This document shows positions 22,352 to 34,229 of a DNA stretch of 64,000 nt, in pieces. Origin of the DNA: Limonium bicolor. Lineage: Eukaryota; Streptophyta; Magnoliopsida; Caryophyllales; Plumbaginaceae. A model generated the notes under the pieces. That model worked only from the letters and a program-made list of their open reading frames with translations, was not told the DNA's origin and ran no database searches. Position numbers and translations under genes: made by a program. The stretch spans positions 94,955,005-95,019,004 of the forward strand of contig CM041780.1 of the NCBI GenBank assembly GCA_023374045.1. The letters are read 5' to 3'. Each line of letters starts with the position of its first letter. Positions within the stretch are counted from its first letter, which is position 1.

Positions 22352-23180
22352 CAAGGTTGTAGGTAAGTCGTGTTCATTCGTTGATTTAACTTGATGACAT
22401 GTTTTAATTGGTTTAAATTTGGTCAGTAATGTGGAAACTATGGTATTTATTTTGTGTGATGCTACTGATGAATGGAAATGTTAACATTGTGTATTAAGAA
22501 TTGAGACGATGAAATTATTATCCTTGTTGATATTAGATGTTTCATGTCTGCTTGGTAAGAAAAGATTTCACTGGTTTTTCCGAGACTTGTACACACTGGT
22601 ACACTTATTTATAACAAAGTGTTGCAACCATTATATCGCAGTTAAGCCACTATGTTATACTTCTATTGGTCAAAAGTACCCTTAGAGGGGTGTGCACACA
22701 ACATAAGGTGAGGTGAAGATTTATGACCCACTTGATGGGTGTTTTTGGTGGATTCAGTTATGGCCTCACTAGTTTGTGTGCCCATTAGTTAACCTTTCGG
22801 GACGGCCGGCTGAAAGTGTTTTCTTCCTTATCAATGTTTGGATGTTGTTGGTTGAGAGTTTTCTTCATTTATCAATGCATGTGGAATGTCTAGTTGTTAG
22901 ATGGATTGTGAAGAATGGATGACAACATTATCTCTTGCTAATGTGTGATATATCCTATCAAAATGATTTCCAACATTAAATTTTACATGATGCAAGAATG
23001 ATTTACTCAGTTTATCTGATTTACACAGTCTCTTTCTGCATGGTTTGTGATTTTTTACTACAAGTTGATGATAAGTGATTAGGATCTAGAATTTGGAAAG
23101 CGCAACGACTCGAGTATAAATTCATTTATAGTTATCGTACTTGCTACTAAATGTTAGTAGTTTCTTTGGAAGTTTTATAG
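22352..23180. other. No gene recognised
   Basis: AT-rich, interrupted sequence, probably degenerate CACTA interior because transposase remnants follow directly. I see no coding signal. Confidence 0.4.
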
Positions 23181-23378
23181 TTGTGGCTTCAAAAACCAAT
23201 ACTCCAGAAGCTATTAGCATTTGTTTTGGTACTTCGAGCCTTTCACTTTAACTATGAATTAGAGTTTGTTGTAACGAATTGCTTTGGTTTACATTGTACT
23301 TATTTCTCAAAAAGGCAAGAGAGAATCAATTGGTGGAATGTTTACAAAGTGAAGGCACGAAGTGAGCTGGACATGTAG
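23181..23378 (+). pseudogene. Possible C-terminal remnant of a CACTA TNPD-type transposase
   Basis: The last residues of the open frame read INWWNVYKVKARSELDM, resembling the W-x-V-V-K-x-K-P-R-x-L-(F/Y)-D motif near the end of CACTA TNP2/TNPD transposases. It lies just upstream of Transposase_24-like fragments, which is the usual order in CACTA elements. The rest of the protein is not recognisable. Confidence is limited because the match is short. Confidence 0.45.
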
Positions 23379-23689
23379 AATCAACAATCATCCATTGCAG
23401 GAGGACACAAATGAGAATCATCTTGAAATCTCCCCCGACATTGGTATTGATATTTCTAGCAAATAACATGGACGATGGTGAAACAATAGTAGTAGATGCG
23501 AACGAAACAATAAATGAAGAAGGTGGTGATGGAATATCTAAAGAAGAGACTAATGATGCAAGTGGAGACAATAACTTGAGAATAGTTCATAATAGTGTAT
23601 TAACACCTCATACTTATCATGCAATTATTGAATATATTGATGTATTTTGAAAATATAATTTATTTCTCTCTTTTTTTGTAGCCAAGATG

Positions 23690-24604
23690 TAACGCAAGGT
23701 GACAAATTCCTTTGAATTGGGATCTTCCATGGACCAGCACCAATCTGGTCGTGGACCACCTGGACATGAATCATCTAGACGTGGATCATTTAGACGTGGA
23801 TCATCTGGACGTGGATCTACCGGACAGTCTCCATCAACTACTCATAAAGATCAAACAGTGACAACCCATGTATCACACTTACCACCATTGCCTACAACTA
23901 CATTTTTGGATTCACCTTGTAATCTGATCGACGTGATGATGCTAGTGGAGATACTTTGTTAGAGATCATTGATCAAAGAATTGACCTCAGAACTAACGGG
24001 TATGTAGATTTAAATTATGCACTGCTCTAATTTCATTACATATTGTTTGTATTATTTTTTGTTATCATTTAAATATGATATAAATATTGACCACACAATG
24101 ATGTATTAGAGCTTGATATCAAAGTTGGTAGATCACTACTTGGTATCCTTGATTCAATTTGGTTCCCTAATGCAAGGACATGGAGTGCATTGGCAGCTGA
24201 TTGGAATCTTTCTTTAATATAAAAATTCAAGATTAAGGTTTATGCTTATTACCAAGTAGTTTAAAGAATATGTAGTGAGTCTAGTCATAATGTGGGTAGT
24301 TCTGGGATTTTTTTGTATTCTATTGCAGAAAAAATATGATGGACATATTTTGATGATGAGGTGTATCACATGTTCTATGAAAGACTTGAGAATATGTATG
24401 ATGATGTGATGTTAAAAGATGAGAACAAGGAAGAAAAAACATAAACCTACAGTGAATTATGAAATTTGGGCTACATGGAAGAAAAAGTGGGAGGACTCAT
24501 CATACAAAGTAAGATGTAAGCAAAATTTAAAGAATCAGCACAAAGAGGAAGGAAACAGCTCAAGTCTAACCACATATACTAGTGGTTCAAGGTCAATTTA
24601 TTGA
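23690..24604 (+). pseudogene. Transposase_24-like (Ptta/En/Spm) fragments
   Basis: The first part encodes a low-complexity Gly/Arg/Ser tract (PPGHESSRRGSFRRGSSGRGS) and the later part reads YEIWATWKKKWEDSSYKVRCKQNLKNQH, followed by TYTSGSRS. The motif W-x3-W, then K-x-K and a final S/T-G-G/S-SRS block are the pattern of the plant Ptta/En/Spm transposase family, the DNA-binding partner protein in CACTA elements. Stops and AT-rich gaps, some possibly introns, break it. It forms the left arm of the inverted repeat described separately. Confidence 0.6.
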
Positions 24605-25640
24605 CTAAGAAGGCTTTAGTAAGAAATCTTTAACATCCTGATTTTCTACTGCTTCATAACCTACAAAATACTAGTTAACTTGCAGTTGAAAATAAATCTA
24701 ATCGAGGTATTACCACCAAAGTTTGCTGTAAAGAAGGTTGTGGCGGTAATTCCCCGATTATATGCAATTCCACTACAAGTTAACTAGTATTGTGCAGGTT
24801 TGAAACGATAGAAAATCATAGAGTTATATATTACTTATCAAAACCTTTTAGTCGAATAAATGGACCTCAAACCAATAGTATGTGTGTATGGCTAGACTTA
24901 AGCCATTTTTTCCTCTTTACGCTGAATCTTTGAATTTGGTTTACATCTGGCTTTGTAGGATAGGTCCTCCCACTTTTTTTCCACGCAGCCCAGATTTTAG
25001 ATTTCACCATGGTATAAGCTTTTTCTTCATTGTTCTCATCTCTACATCATATCATTGTACATTTCTGGTGATACACATCAACGTTAGAACATGTTCGCGG
25101 ATATTTTTTCTACAACATAATATACAAAAAAAAAACAGAACTACCCACAATATTACTAGACTCATTATATATTTTTTAAACCGGTCAAAAATAAGCGTAA
25201 ACCTTAACTTTGAACTCATCAAAATAAAACAATTATTGATCAACTTTCAATGTCACCCCATGTCCATGCATTAGAAAACCAAGCTCAATCAAGAATACCA
25301 AGTAGTGACCGACCAACTTCAATATTAGACTTTAATACACCACTATAAGGTCAATGTTTAAATCATATTCTTAATGACAACACAAATAATACAAGCAATA
25401 TGTAATAGAATTAGAACAATACATAATCAAATCTACATACCCGTTAATCCAGAGGTTAATCCTTTGATTATGATCTCTAACCCAATGTCTTCACTAGCAT
25501 CATCACACCGATCAGATTCCATACTTGAATCAGTCTAAGCTAGATCCTTCAAACATGGTGAGTTAAAAGGTGAATCCTTAAATGCATTCGTAGACAATAG
25601 TGGTAATTGTGATACATGGGTTGTCACTGCTTGATCACTG
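23840..25640. repeat. Large inverted repeat with arms of about 890 bp
   Basis: Sequence from about 23840 to 24725 recurs inverted at about 24735-25640, centred near 24728. Pairs checked by eye are 23848-23885 with 25600-25637, 23940-24010 with 25435-25510, 24429-24500 with 24958-25036, and 24660-24690 with 24770-24800. Similarity looks like 75 to 85 percent. The arms carry part of a CACTA Transposase_24-like gene. Transcription across it would give a long hairpin RNA. Confidence 0.8.
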
Positions 25641-26079
25641 AATGTATATGTTTGAGATTGCATCTACACATGACTGTTGGTTGCAATACATTAGCTAGTA
25701 TGAATCATTTGAACATCATCTTATTCTTTAAAAAACAAATAAGCAAAAGATTTAATCTTACATAAGAGCGAAACCAACTGCTAACATCTGTCCAAAGTTT
25801 AGCATTTAACACTCGCTCACAAATTGTTAGATCAGCTTCCCGTAAGGATTCAAAGTGCAAACTCCATAATAGATATTGTCATGATTCAAAACTTTAGATG
25901 ACCATATGGAAATACTTAGTAAGCGGAACATACTCAATGAATGGGTCAACTTCTAGACAGTTCAAGTGCACATAATAGTTTGACCTGCTCTGTATCCTGA
26001 GGTGTTATCCTCATACCACGTCCAATTGGGCAAAAAAATTGATACTTTGTTTAATCATCAACATTAACCTCATTACTTC

Positions 26080-26286
26080 CTAACCTTTGCGGAATACTTG
26101 GTTTCCCATCTTCAAAATAAATGAGCTGAACTTAGCTATTTCTTCCAGTAGATATCCACTACAATGAAGCCTTCCATCTTTCAGATATTTTGGATGACTT
26201 GATGCAAACTTTATAAACTCATCCAATTTATCTTTGAATTGTTCTGTCACAAAGCACCATTTTTTATGTTTTTTACATCCATACAC
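26080..26286 (-). pseudogene. Transposase-associated domain fragment of a CACTA element
   Basis: Minus-strand frame with EFIKFASSHPKYLKDGRLHCSGYLL. The pattern FI..A......DGR(I/L)HC resembles the short Cys-rich transposase-associated domain found at the N-terminus of CACTA TNP2 transposases, in which HCPCKKC follows; here that cysteine stretch is degenerate. It is consistent with the surrounding CACTA remnants. Confidence 0.5.
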
Positions 26287-26289
26287 TAT

Positions 26290-27157
26290 CAGCTCTCATA
26301 ACTTTCCCGCCTAGTTCTTCTCTATGAACAATCAACAATTAAGTTGATGAATATAACAAAGTTAATTGATTAATTATTTCTAATTGTGAATAGACAAAAA
26401 GTAATTCATATTTGGGAAAAAATTAGATATTCGACAAGTACTACATACTCACATAACACCAAAAACAACAGTTAGAGATCATCATCAACAAGAATAACGT
26501 TTCAGAGACGTAACTAAATCAATGCTGCATTCAAAACAGCTACTACAATTGTACAGAAACTTTCACACTCACGCAATTTGGAAGGTTTCTGTCAAACTGA
26601 AACCCTTTACCTTCAATATACAGCGTATTTGGCTACAAAAGCTTCCTGGACTTGAGCAAACTGGATACTCATTTAAATCAGCAAACAGATTCAATTACTC
26701 AAGACAGGAAATGCTAGTCCAGTTTTATTGATGTTTGGCACCATTATTTCTTTAGGTAAAGTAGCGATAGAAGAGCAACTCAAAATAAAGCAAGGAAGCT
26801 AGAAGAACAATCTAAAATAGGGCAAGAATGAGAATACAGCGAAATGAAGTTACCTTGTCAGCACTTTGCGAAGAGTACTAACAATAGCTCCATACTAGTA
26901 AGCCCAGCTCCAGTTTCATGATTTCTCAGCACGCCAGATTCAGAGGAAAACCCGATCAATGGCTTCTCCAATTTTCACCTTTCGGCGTCTAAAGATCTGT
27001 ATATCGAGGAAGGTAAAATCAGCGTACGAAAGAAATTTTAGAGAGCACACTACACAAAAGTTCCCAATTCGGAAGCGTGGAACGGAGCTCGTTTGGTGGC
27101 CACGAAAGGAATGAAGAAAATACTGTGTGTCATATCTGTTTCCTTCTACTTGTCTTT
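26290..27157. other. No gene recognised
   Basis: Probable CACTA-derived interior without a recognisable coding signal. Short open frames on both strands have no recognisable motifs. Confidence 0.4.
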
Positions 27158-27159
27158 TA

Positions 27160-27398
27160 CTCCCTCCGTCCTGAATTGACCGTCTTGTTTGCTTTATGGC
27201 ACGTTTTTCCACTTCAATATTAAGCATATAAGATAAAATAATTTTATAAAACTAATTTTTGTAACATATAGTTTATCATGTAAGGATTCATATGCAAAAT
27301 TTAAATTTTCAAAATTAATTTATCTTATATGTTAAAAATTGAAGTCAAACGACATGTCCAAATAGTAAAACAGGACGGTCAATTCAGGACGGATGGAG
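27160..27398. mobile_element. Stowaway-like MITE
   Basis: A 239-bp element with terminal inverted repeats CTCCCTCCGTCC and GGACGGATGGAG and a TA target duplication on both sides (27158-27159 and 27399-27400). The inverted repeat continues inward through CTGAATTGACCGTC / GACGGTCAATTCAG. The CTCCCTCCGTCC terminus with TA is the hallmark of Stowaway (Tc1/mariner-derived) elements. It is non-coding. Confidence 0.93.
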
Positions 27399-27839
27399 TA
27401 TTATTTTTTTAAAATCAACTCCTATCTTTGTTCTTGGATTGACAGTGTACGAGAATGAAGATGAAATTTGCATTATTCAATCCCTCTCGCTGTTCTGCCT
27501 TTCTACTACCGTACAGCAAGTGACTGTTAGTCAGTAAATAAGCAGTATCACCGATTTCAGTAATAGAGTAGAATCTCACCGATTTTAGCAGCGATGGAAG
27601 GTTGAAAACGATAAGCAATTTCTCTTCTCCAGTGACGGAAGGTAGCACACCACCAACAATTTCTCTTTCTCTAGTGAACAGTGAATGAATGTAGAACACT
27701 AGCAGCAATTTATCTTCTCGCAATGATGGAAGGGAGGTGGGAAAACCAATTTCTCTCTCCTTTACTTTAGGTTTTGCAGGCGTTAATTTGGGGCAACCAA
27801 CTGCCCTAAGCAAATTAAATGTACCCGCGGAAACGTAAG

Positions 27840-28074
27840 TAATTTCCGATTACCTGTTTTTTTTTAAAAAATAAAAAAATTCCGAGGAAAGGATTCGGTG
27901 AGTTTCACGGGCACAAATCTTGGAAATTTACGAGAGAAAATCCATCTAACATTTCTATGCTAATTCCATTCGAATTCGAGCAAATTTTACAGGAAGGTCC
28001 GGGAAACTTTCCCAAGAATAAGAGATCTCCATCTCGGGAATAATTTGTTAGAAAATTCTGTTTTTTTAGTAGTG
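27840..28074. mobile_element. Terminal segment of a second CACTA element
   Basis: The segment ends TTTTTTTAGTAGTG at 28074, the reverse complement of CACTACTAAAAAAA, a CACTA-type end. The bases before it contain loosely repeated GGAAA and TTCCCGAGA units. It probably belongs to the CACTA remnants at 23181-26286. Its other end was not found. Confidence 0.6.
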
Positions 28075-29630
28075 CCGAGAGCCTACTATTTAGTTTAGAA
28101 ATGTTTAGAGTTAGAGTTTGTTGATCAGGTCTTATTTAACCATATAAGAAACTCTTATCAGATGAGAGTTTCTTAATATTTTTTATTTCTTATCTATAAT
28201 TTTTATTTTAACATTCTATTAGGGTTTTTTTACTTTTTTTAATTAGGAAAATTTCATGAAATTTCACTATATTTTTAATAAATTCATGAAATACCCCACA
28301 AAAAGAGAAAGTAAAAAAATGACATACATTTTTGTAAAAATCCATGAAATGTCACTAAGTCGTTGACCAGATGGAAAAAGACAAAATGCCCTACTAATTA
28401 ACAAAATACTTTTAAAGTTCCAATATACCCTTATGTGTTAAAAAATTTACTAAAAATATTCAAAACAATAAGAATTATGTGCTTAAAACATTATATTCTT
28501 TTTTATGTTACTGAATAATTTTAGAAAGGGTAATTTCATGAAATGCCACTATATTTTTGGTAAATTCATGAAATTCCCTCTAAAAAAGTAAGTAAAAAAA
28601 TGTTACTACATTTTTTCAAAAGTCTATGAATTTCCACAATGTCGTTGACCCAAAAGAAAAAAAGACAAAAATACCTCTACTAGTGAAATACCCCAAACCT
28701 AGTTATGTTGTTTAAACACCTAAATATGGTGTAATAAGACTAAAAAGAGTCTTAGAAACATTAGTAAACAAATTTAAACAAAAGGAAACACAAAATGTGC
28801 TTTAAAGTCAATAAGAGCCAAAATGTGCTCTAAGCTTGGGATAAACTTGGTTAAGACCTAATGAACTTACCAAGACCTCATTTATATACTAATGGACTTA
28901 TTAAACCAATTACCAAAGAAAACCAAGCTTGAAAACAAGTTAAAACACAAAATGTGCTTTAAGGAGTCTTAAAGCACATTTTTGAAAAATTGTCTTGTAA
29001 ATGAGTTTTGAGTGGCTAAGTGTCCATCATTACTCTCAAATATATATGTGTACTATATAGTATCACATTTGGGTGGCTATATTAATGGGAAATCAAAAAT
29101 TTCACTTCTAAGTGCCTTGTTTTGGTGAATAGTGATTTCTATAAGCTAGTTTATAACATATGTTGTATTAAGTAATTAAATTGACACTACAAACTAAGTG
29201 ATTTTTACTAACATGCATCTTTACCAACACTTGTTATAATGTTACTATTAATCTTATTTAACAACATATAAAGTAGTGTTAGTAAAAATTCAAGAGTTAT
29301 TCCAACAAATACACATATATAAGTATAACACATAACTATACTGATACTAATAATTATTTGTTAATATATGTCTTAGTTTTACTAACTCATAAAAAGAATA
29401 TATTAGTAAATCTTATAACTCATCTGTTGCTAAAAACATTTTCAAAAAAGGAAAAAAAAATTTGTTGCTAAAGCAAAACCCTATTTTTTCTGGAACTCAA
29501 ACTTCACTCGCGCTTCTCATTCTCGTCGTTCTGCTCACTCCCACTTCTCCCTCTCATCTTGAACGACATGTAGAAACGACGCTCTTGCTGCTAGAACGAC
29601 GCTTCACCGATCTTGTTGCTCCAACGAGCT

Positions 29631-29732
29631 CTCTCTAGTAGGCGTGCTCATCTCCAAGTCTCCTCCATCTTCGAGCGAACTCTCTCTAGTAGGCGTGCTC
29701 ATCTCCAAGTCTCCTCCATCTTTGATCTGCTG
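29631..29732 (+). repeat. 51-bp tandem duplication
   Basis: CTCTCTAGTAGGCGTGCTC and the following bases occur at 29631 and again at 29682, a period of 51 bp (17 codons). In the open frame this gives two copies of SSRRAHLQVSSIF. It lies near the 5' side of the CACTA element and could be in an untranslated or first exon. Confidence 0.85.
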
Positions 29733-29903
29733 AAATCAGGTGCAAAATTCTACACTGTTATCTCATCTAAACAACTCTCCTTCACTAATTTCCGTCGTAT
29801 CCCTTCGATTTATGTTCAAAATCGTTGCTCGGATCTCGAAGCTTCAAAATGTACGAGAAGAGAAATTGAAGGGAGAAGATGCTCAGTGAATACGAACCGT
29901 TGA

Positions 29904-31320
29904 ATTACTAATCATCTGGGAGTTTCTTACCCCCAGAGTTCATACGCAATTTATCACAAGATCTCATCATTGCATCTCTCCCAACTTTTTTTTTCTACTC
30001 TTTAGTTTAGTTTAGGAGGAGGTCTGACGAGCACGAGGATCCCCCATCTCTCCTCTCCTTGCTTTTTTACTTCCCCTGGTGTTTGTCAATTCGATTTGTC
30101 TCACACGCAATTCAGTAGGCAATAGTACTAGACTTAGGTAAGGGTCGGGGAGTAAATTCATCGCTCTTCATCTTAGAAATGCCTATCCGAACTAAGGTTT
30201 AATATGTTGCAGTCTTACTATATAGGTATAGATGTTGGCCTTCATCTTAGAAATGCATATCCCAAGTTTCTGCTATAGACGTCACTACATAGATACTGAC
30301 TGAGTGCTAGGACAAACCTGCTGATAAAGGCGCGATGAATTTAGGCCTGGGCACATGATATGTAGATCTCATTTATTTTTCTGATGTTTATTAAGGAGCG
30401 GCTTGCTTATTCCATTTCATCGGTAAATTTCAAAAAGTTTTAAGGATGAGGTATTGAAGATGAATATGATGGTTACAATGAATCAGATACTTCCTTTTAC
30501 TATCGAGAACGAAAGAGAAACCAATGTTTACAGATCTTGAAGTCTTTACAGGGAAGAGGAATTGACAGAGAGCAAAACATAGGAACAAAAAATGAAAACA
30601 GGACTTACAGCTTAAACTAAACCAGAAGACTATATATACTAACTACTGATAAAAATACAGAAACATATTACTGCTACCTACTACTACCGTGTAAGCTACT
30701 GAATATAACTTATATGTCAAAATGAGTGTATTAACTGCTGGGAAACATCTGTATAATTAAGTGGAGATTAGAGATTAAAATGAGAGGTTTACGAGGGCTG
30801 GTTAGGGTACTGACTTTACTTTGTAAAACATTTTCTGTTGCTGCATAAATGAAGCCATAACTTATATAAAAAAACATAGAGGGGACCGGGAGAGTACAGC
30901 AGTTGTGGGGTGTAATTAATATATTAGCAACTGGTAGTGATGCCAGAGCAATGGCCTAATGATGAAGCTTATACCTGTTGCAGTGTAGGAGTAGTAGGCA
31001 AAGGAACGCTCCTGTAAATTTACATGCTTATATTCATTAAGTATAGCTTTATATTGTAAAAGGGTATTACTTATTAGACGGTGGAGTGGTACTTGTTATT
31101 AGTTATATTGTAACAGTTGTAAAACTGCTTAGGTGATAGTAGAAATAATCAGCCCAGTACTGGAGCGCGGAGCAAGAAAGCTTAATCCCATTTGTCTCTC
31201 TGTTCTTTCTCCTATCTCTCCCTCAGTTTCCCTCTCTCCCTGCTATGCTCCTTTTATCTTATCAGGATTGGCAATACCTTTTTCCTCTGGCCATTAAACT
31301 GCATTCTGCTTCTTTCTGCA
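29904..31320. other. CACTA interior without recognised coding sequence
   Basis: About 1.4 kb between the N-terminal open frame and the Transposase_24-like exons. No domain is recognisable. Given the downstream exon structure it could hold a long intron or promoter of the transposase gene. Confidence 0.4.
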
Positions 31321-31339
31321 TTTTGAATCTACGGACAAG

Positions 31340-32808
31340 AGGGGCAGGCTGCTGGAGAAGAAGCATCCAACATTCAAAATGGATTATCAGAAACTGGTGC
31401 TGCTAGTACTAATTCAAATGGCAATACTGAAGCCGAATCCTCTTATACTACAGCTGATAATGAACCAGGTTATTTCACTTTTCTTCGATATAAACACATT
31501 GCTAATGGTTTAATATATTGTCATCTATAGAACAAGGATCTGCGAGAAATGTTAGAGGTCCCACACTAATGCCAAATGTGTGGGATTTAGAAAGTGATGA
31601 AAGAATTGAGGTTTGCTTGGATGAGAATAACCTGCCAATTGGTGAGGAAGGGTGCACACTAACCAGATTCCTAGGCACCCTTGTTAGAATGCCGTATCAT
31701 GTTTCGATAAACTATTCAGATTGGAGAGAAATTTCTAAGTCAGTTAAAGAAGACTTGTGGAGTATAGTAAAGGTAATTATGTTCTACTAAAACTTCTCTT
31801 ACTTATGTGTAATAATATGTTCAATATAAAATTGTTCTTTATCTTTAATAATTATGTTTGCTTTTTCAGGAAAAATTTACATTTTGTCCCACTGAAACAG
31901 AAGATACTAAGGATTGGGTCATATCTAATATGGGAATGAAGTGGAGGTCTTGGAAAGCTGAGCTGAAATCGAAGTTCTTTGATTCTAGTAAAACAGTTGA
32001 TGAAGTTGTGGAAATGCTATCTGATGACAGAGTTGACAAGCAACAATTCAGAGCCCTTGTAAATCTTTGGTCCAAACCTGAATATCAGGTTATATTTACA
32101 TTTGTTAAAATTTTAGTAACATGCTAGGTGAATCTTTACTTCAGTTTTATTACTTATTCTACTTTTTCAATTCATGTAGATGATGTGTGAGCAAAAGAGA
32201 GTGAACCGCACAAAGTCAGATGAGCCACATTGCATTGGAACCAAATCTTTTGCTAGATTCAGTCATGAAGAGGTAATAATTTGGTTTGGTCTCTCATATC
32301 CTTTATGTTTTTTAGTGTGTTGTGCATTTTTCTGGATTGGGTTGTTTAAGTTACGAGGAGTGAGATGTTTGCAAGTGTAGGCAAAGAAGAACAATGGTAA
32401 TCGACTATCACGTGCTGAACTCTACATAAGGAGTAGAACTCGAAGGAATGGAAGAATTGTGAATTCTAAAGCTGCTAGTGTTGTGGTAATTGTGCATCCA
32501 AATTTTTTTCTAATATTTATAATTTCAAACTGAATATATTAACTCATTAAGCATGCTCTTTAGGATAACTTGAAAGATGTAATGAACTCATCCGACGATC
32601 AACAATCTTTAATGGACAAAGATTGGAGCCACATCTCTCCAAAGTTAAAGGCCCGAACGACGAGGCACATTCGTTGTATGGAAAAGATTCCAAACAAAAG
32701 GAAACTCAACTTTCTTCTTCTTCTACAAGTCCCTCTTCTTCAAGCAAAAATGATCAACTGAAGCTAGTCTTACACACACTTCTGTCGAGTAGCTTGCTGG
32801 GGATATGA
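31340..32808 (+). CDS. Transposase_24-like (Ptta/En/Spm) gene of the CACTA element
   Basis: Six GT-AG exons can be followed in phase: about 31340-31468, 31531-31772, 31870-32088, 32180-32272, 32381-32485 and 32564-32808. The joined frame has PNVWDLESDERIEVCLDEN, then a block with W-x-S-W-K and a run FKSL-type spacing (MKWRSWKAELKSKFF). FRALVNLWSKPEYQ, then CEQKRVNRTKSDEPHCIGTKSFARF and an EE follow. This W..W / LV..W / NR.K / H..G(S/T)KSF pattern is that of plant Ptta/En/Spm transposases, DNA-binding accessory proteins of CACTA elements. A frame change near 32620 precedes a Ser-rich tail. The true start is not certain. Confidence 0.7.
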
Positions 32809-34229
32809 AGAGCATGTGTCAAATGCTGATTTGGCTAGGGTGGTCTCCCAACTCAACATGCAAGTGTCATTTGACTCTGAACATTCTGTTTACATGTCAT
32901 TTGAAATCTTGTCTGCCTATCATTTGAAATCTGTATGCCTATCATTTGAAATATGTTTTTCTGTTTGTGCTGTTTCCATGGTAGTGTTTCCTCACAATTG
33001 ACTAAACACTCACACCTAATTCTGTATGTGTGCTCTGATATGATCAATGATGAGATGACTGCGCTAATGAGTGGCTAATGAAGTAATCAAATGATGACTG
33101 CACTCTGATATGATCAATGATGAGATGAAATAATATTGTTGTGTTGTGTGTGTGCTCTCTGTAGAAACACACAACTGATGATGATGAATGATGTTTTGCA
33201 CTTCTGATAGCAAACCAAACATCTCTTTTTATGATGTGAGAATTGAAGGAAGTAGCTCAATCAATATAATGTAACAATGCATATTGATGTAAGTCACCTC
33301 TCTGTGTCTCTTTGTTTGTTGGGAGTACGTGTGGAGTCAGTTTCCTTTCCTACTAATCGACTAGTACTATGATCGATATAGAACAAACAAAACAGAAAGA
33401 TAAGAAAGGATCACCACCACCAAGCTAGCTAGCTAGCTAACTTTTGCAGAGGAGCAAAATGCAATGCTAGTAAAGTAGTTCACGGGCGTTATATGAGAAT
33501 CATATCATGACGAGGAGACTACAGCATCAAAATTAAACTGAAGCACTAGTATATTGATTATAAAACATATATACATTGTTGGCAATTAGGTTACGGTTAA
33601 ATAAGTTAATCTTCTGTTTTCTGGAAGAGAAATCTCAACCATCAAAATTAAACTGTATGTTCCTTTGTACACCAGTTAGGATAGCAAACTGTATGTTCAT
33701 CTCCTACCTAGAATGTTGTCAAATTCTATAACTTTTCATGATGCTGTTAGTGCGATGCTTTGTCTACAGTCTGTATTATTTCCATCACTATTGCCTCTCA
33801 TTCTCATTTATTTGCTTAACTTTTATGCAGATTTCAACTGATACAACAGTACAGCAAGCCATTGATGAGGAAAACTGTGCAGAATTCCTCATGTCCTCCT
33901 AGGTGAATATAGAACTTACTAAATTTACGTTTGCAATAAGCTTTTGATGACAATGCTGTCTTTAGAATTGAATAATTGGTTACGTACATTTGGATTACAA
34001 TCTGCTGATTTCTAGCAGATTTCAGTGAGCATTTGAAGTACATTAGATTAGAATTATCACATGAACTGGTATCATATAGGCATTTGAGCCATTATATGGG
34101 ACAATTGTAATTCAAGTCTTGGAAATAAGATGGATGTTTCATGTGGGTTGCTACTTTTAGTAGCAAATCCATTATTTTTTTATTTTGTGTCTTGTGTTTG
34201 GTAACATATTTGTATATGTTAGTATAGAT
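32809..34229. other. 3' region of the CACTA element
   Basis: Non-coding sequence after the transposase gene. It includes a 4-fold GCTA run near 33424 and direct repeats of TCATTTGAAAT around 32890-32950. No gene is recognised. Confidence 0.5.
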
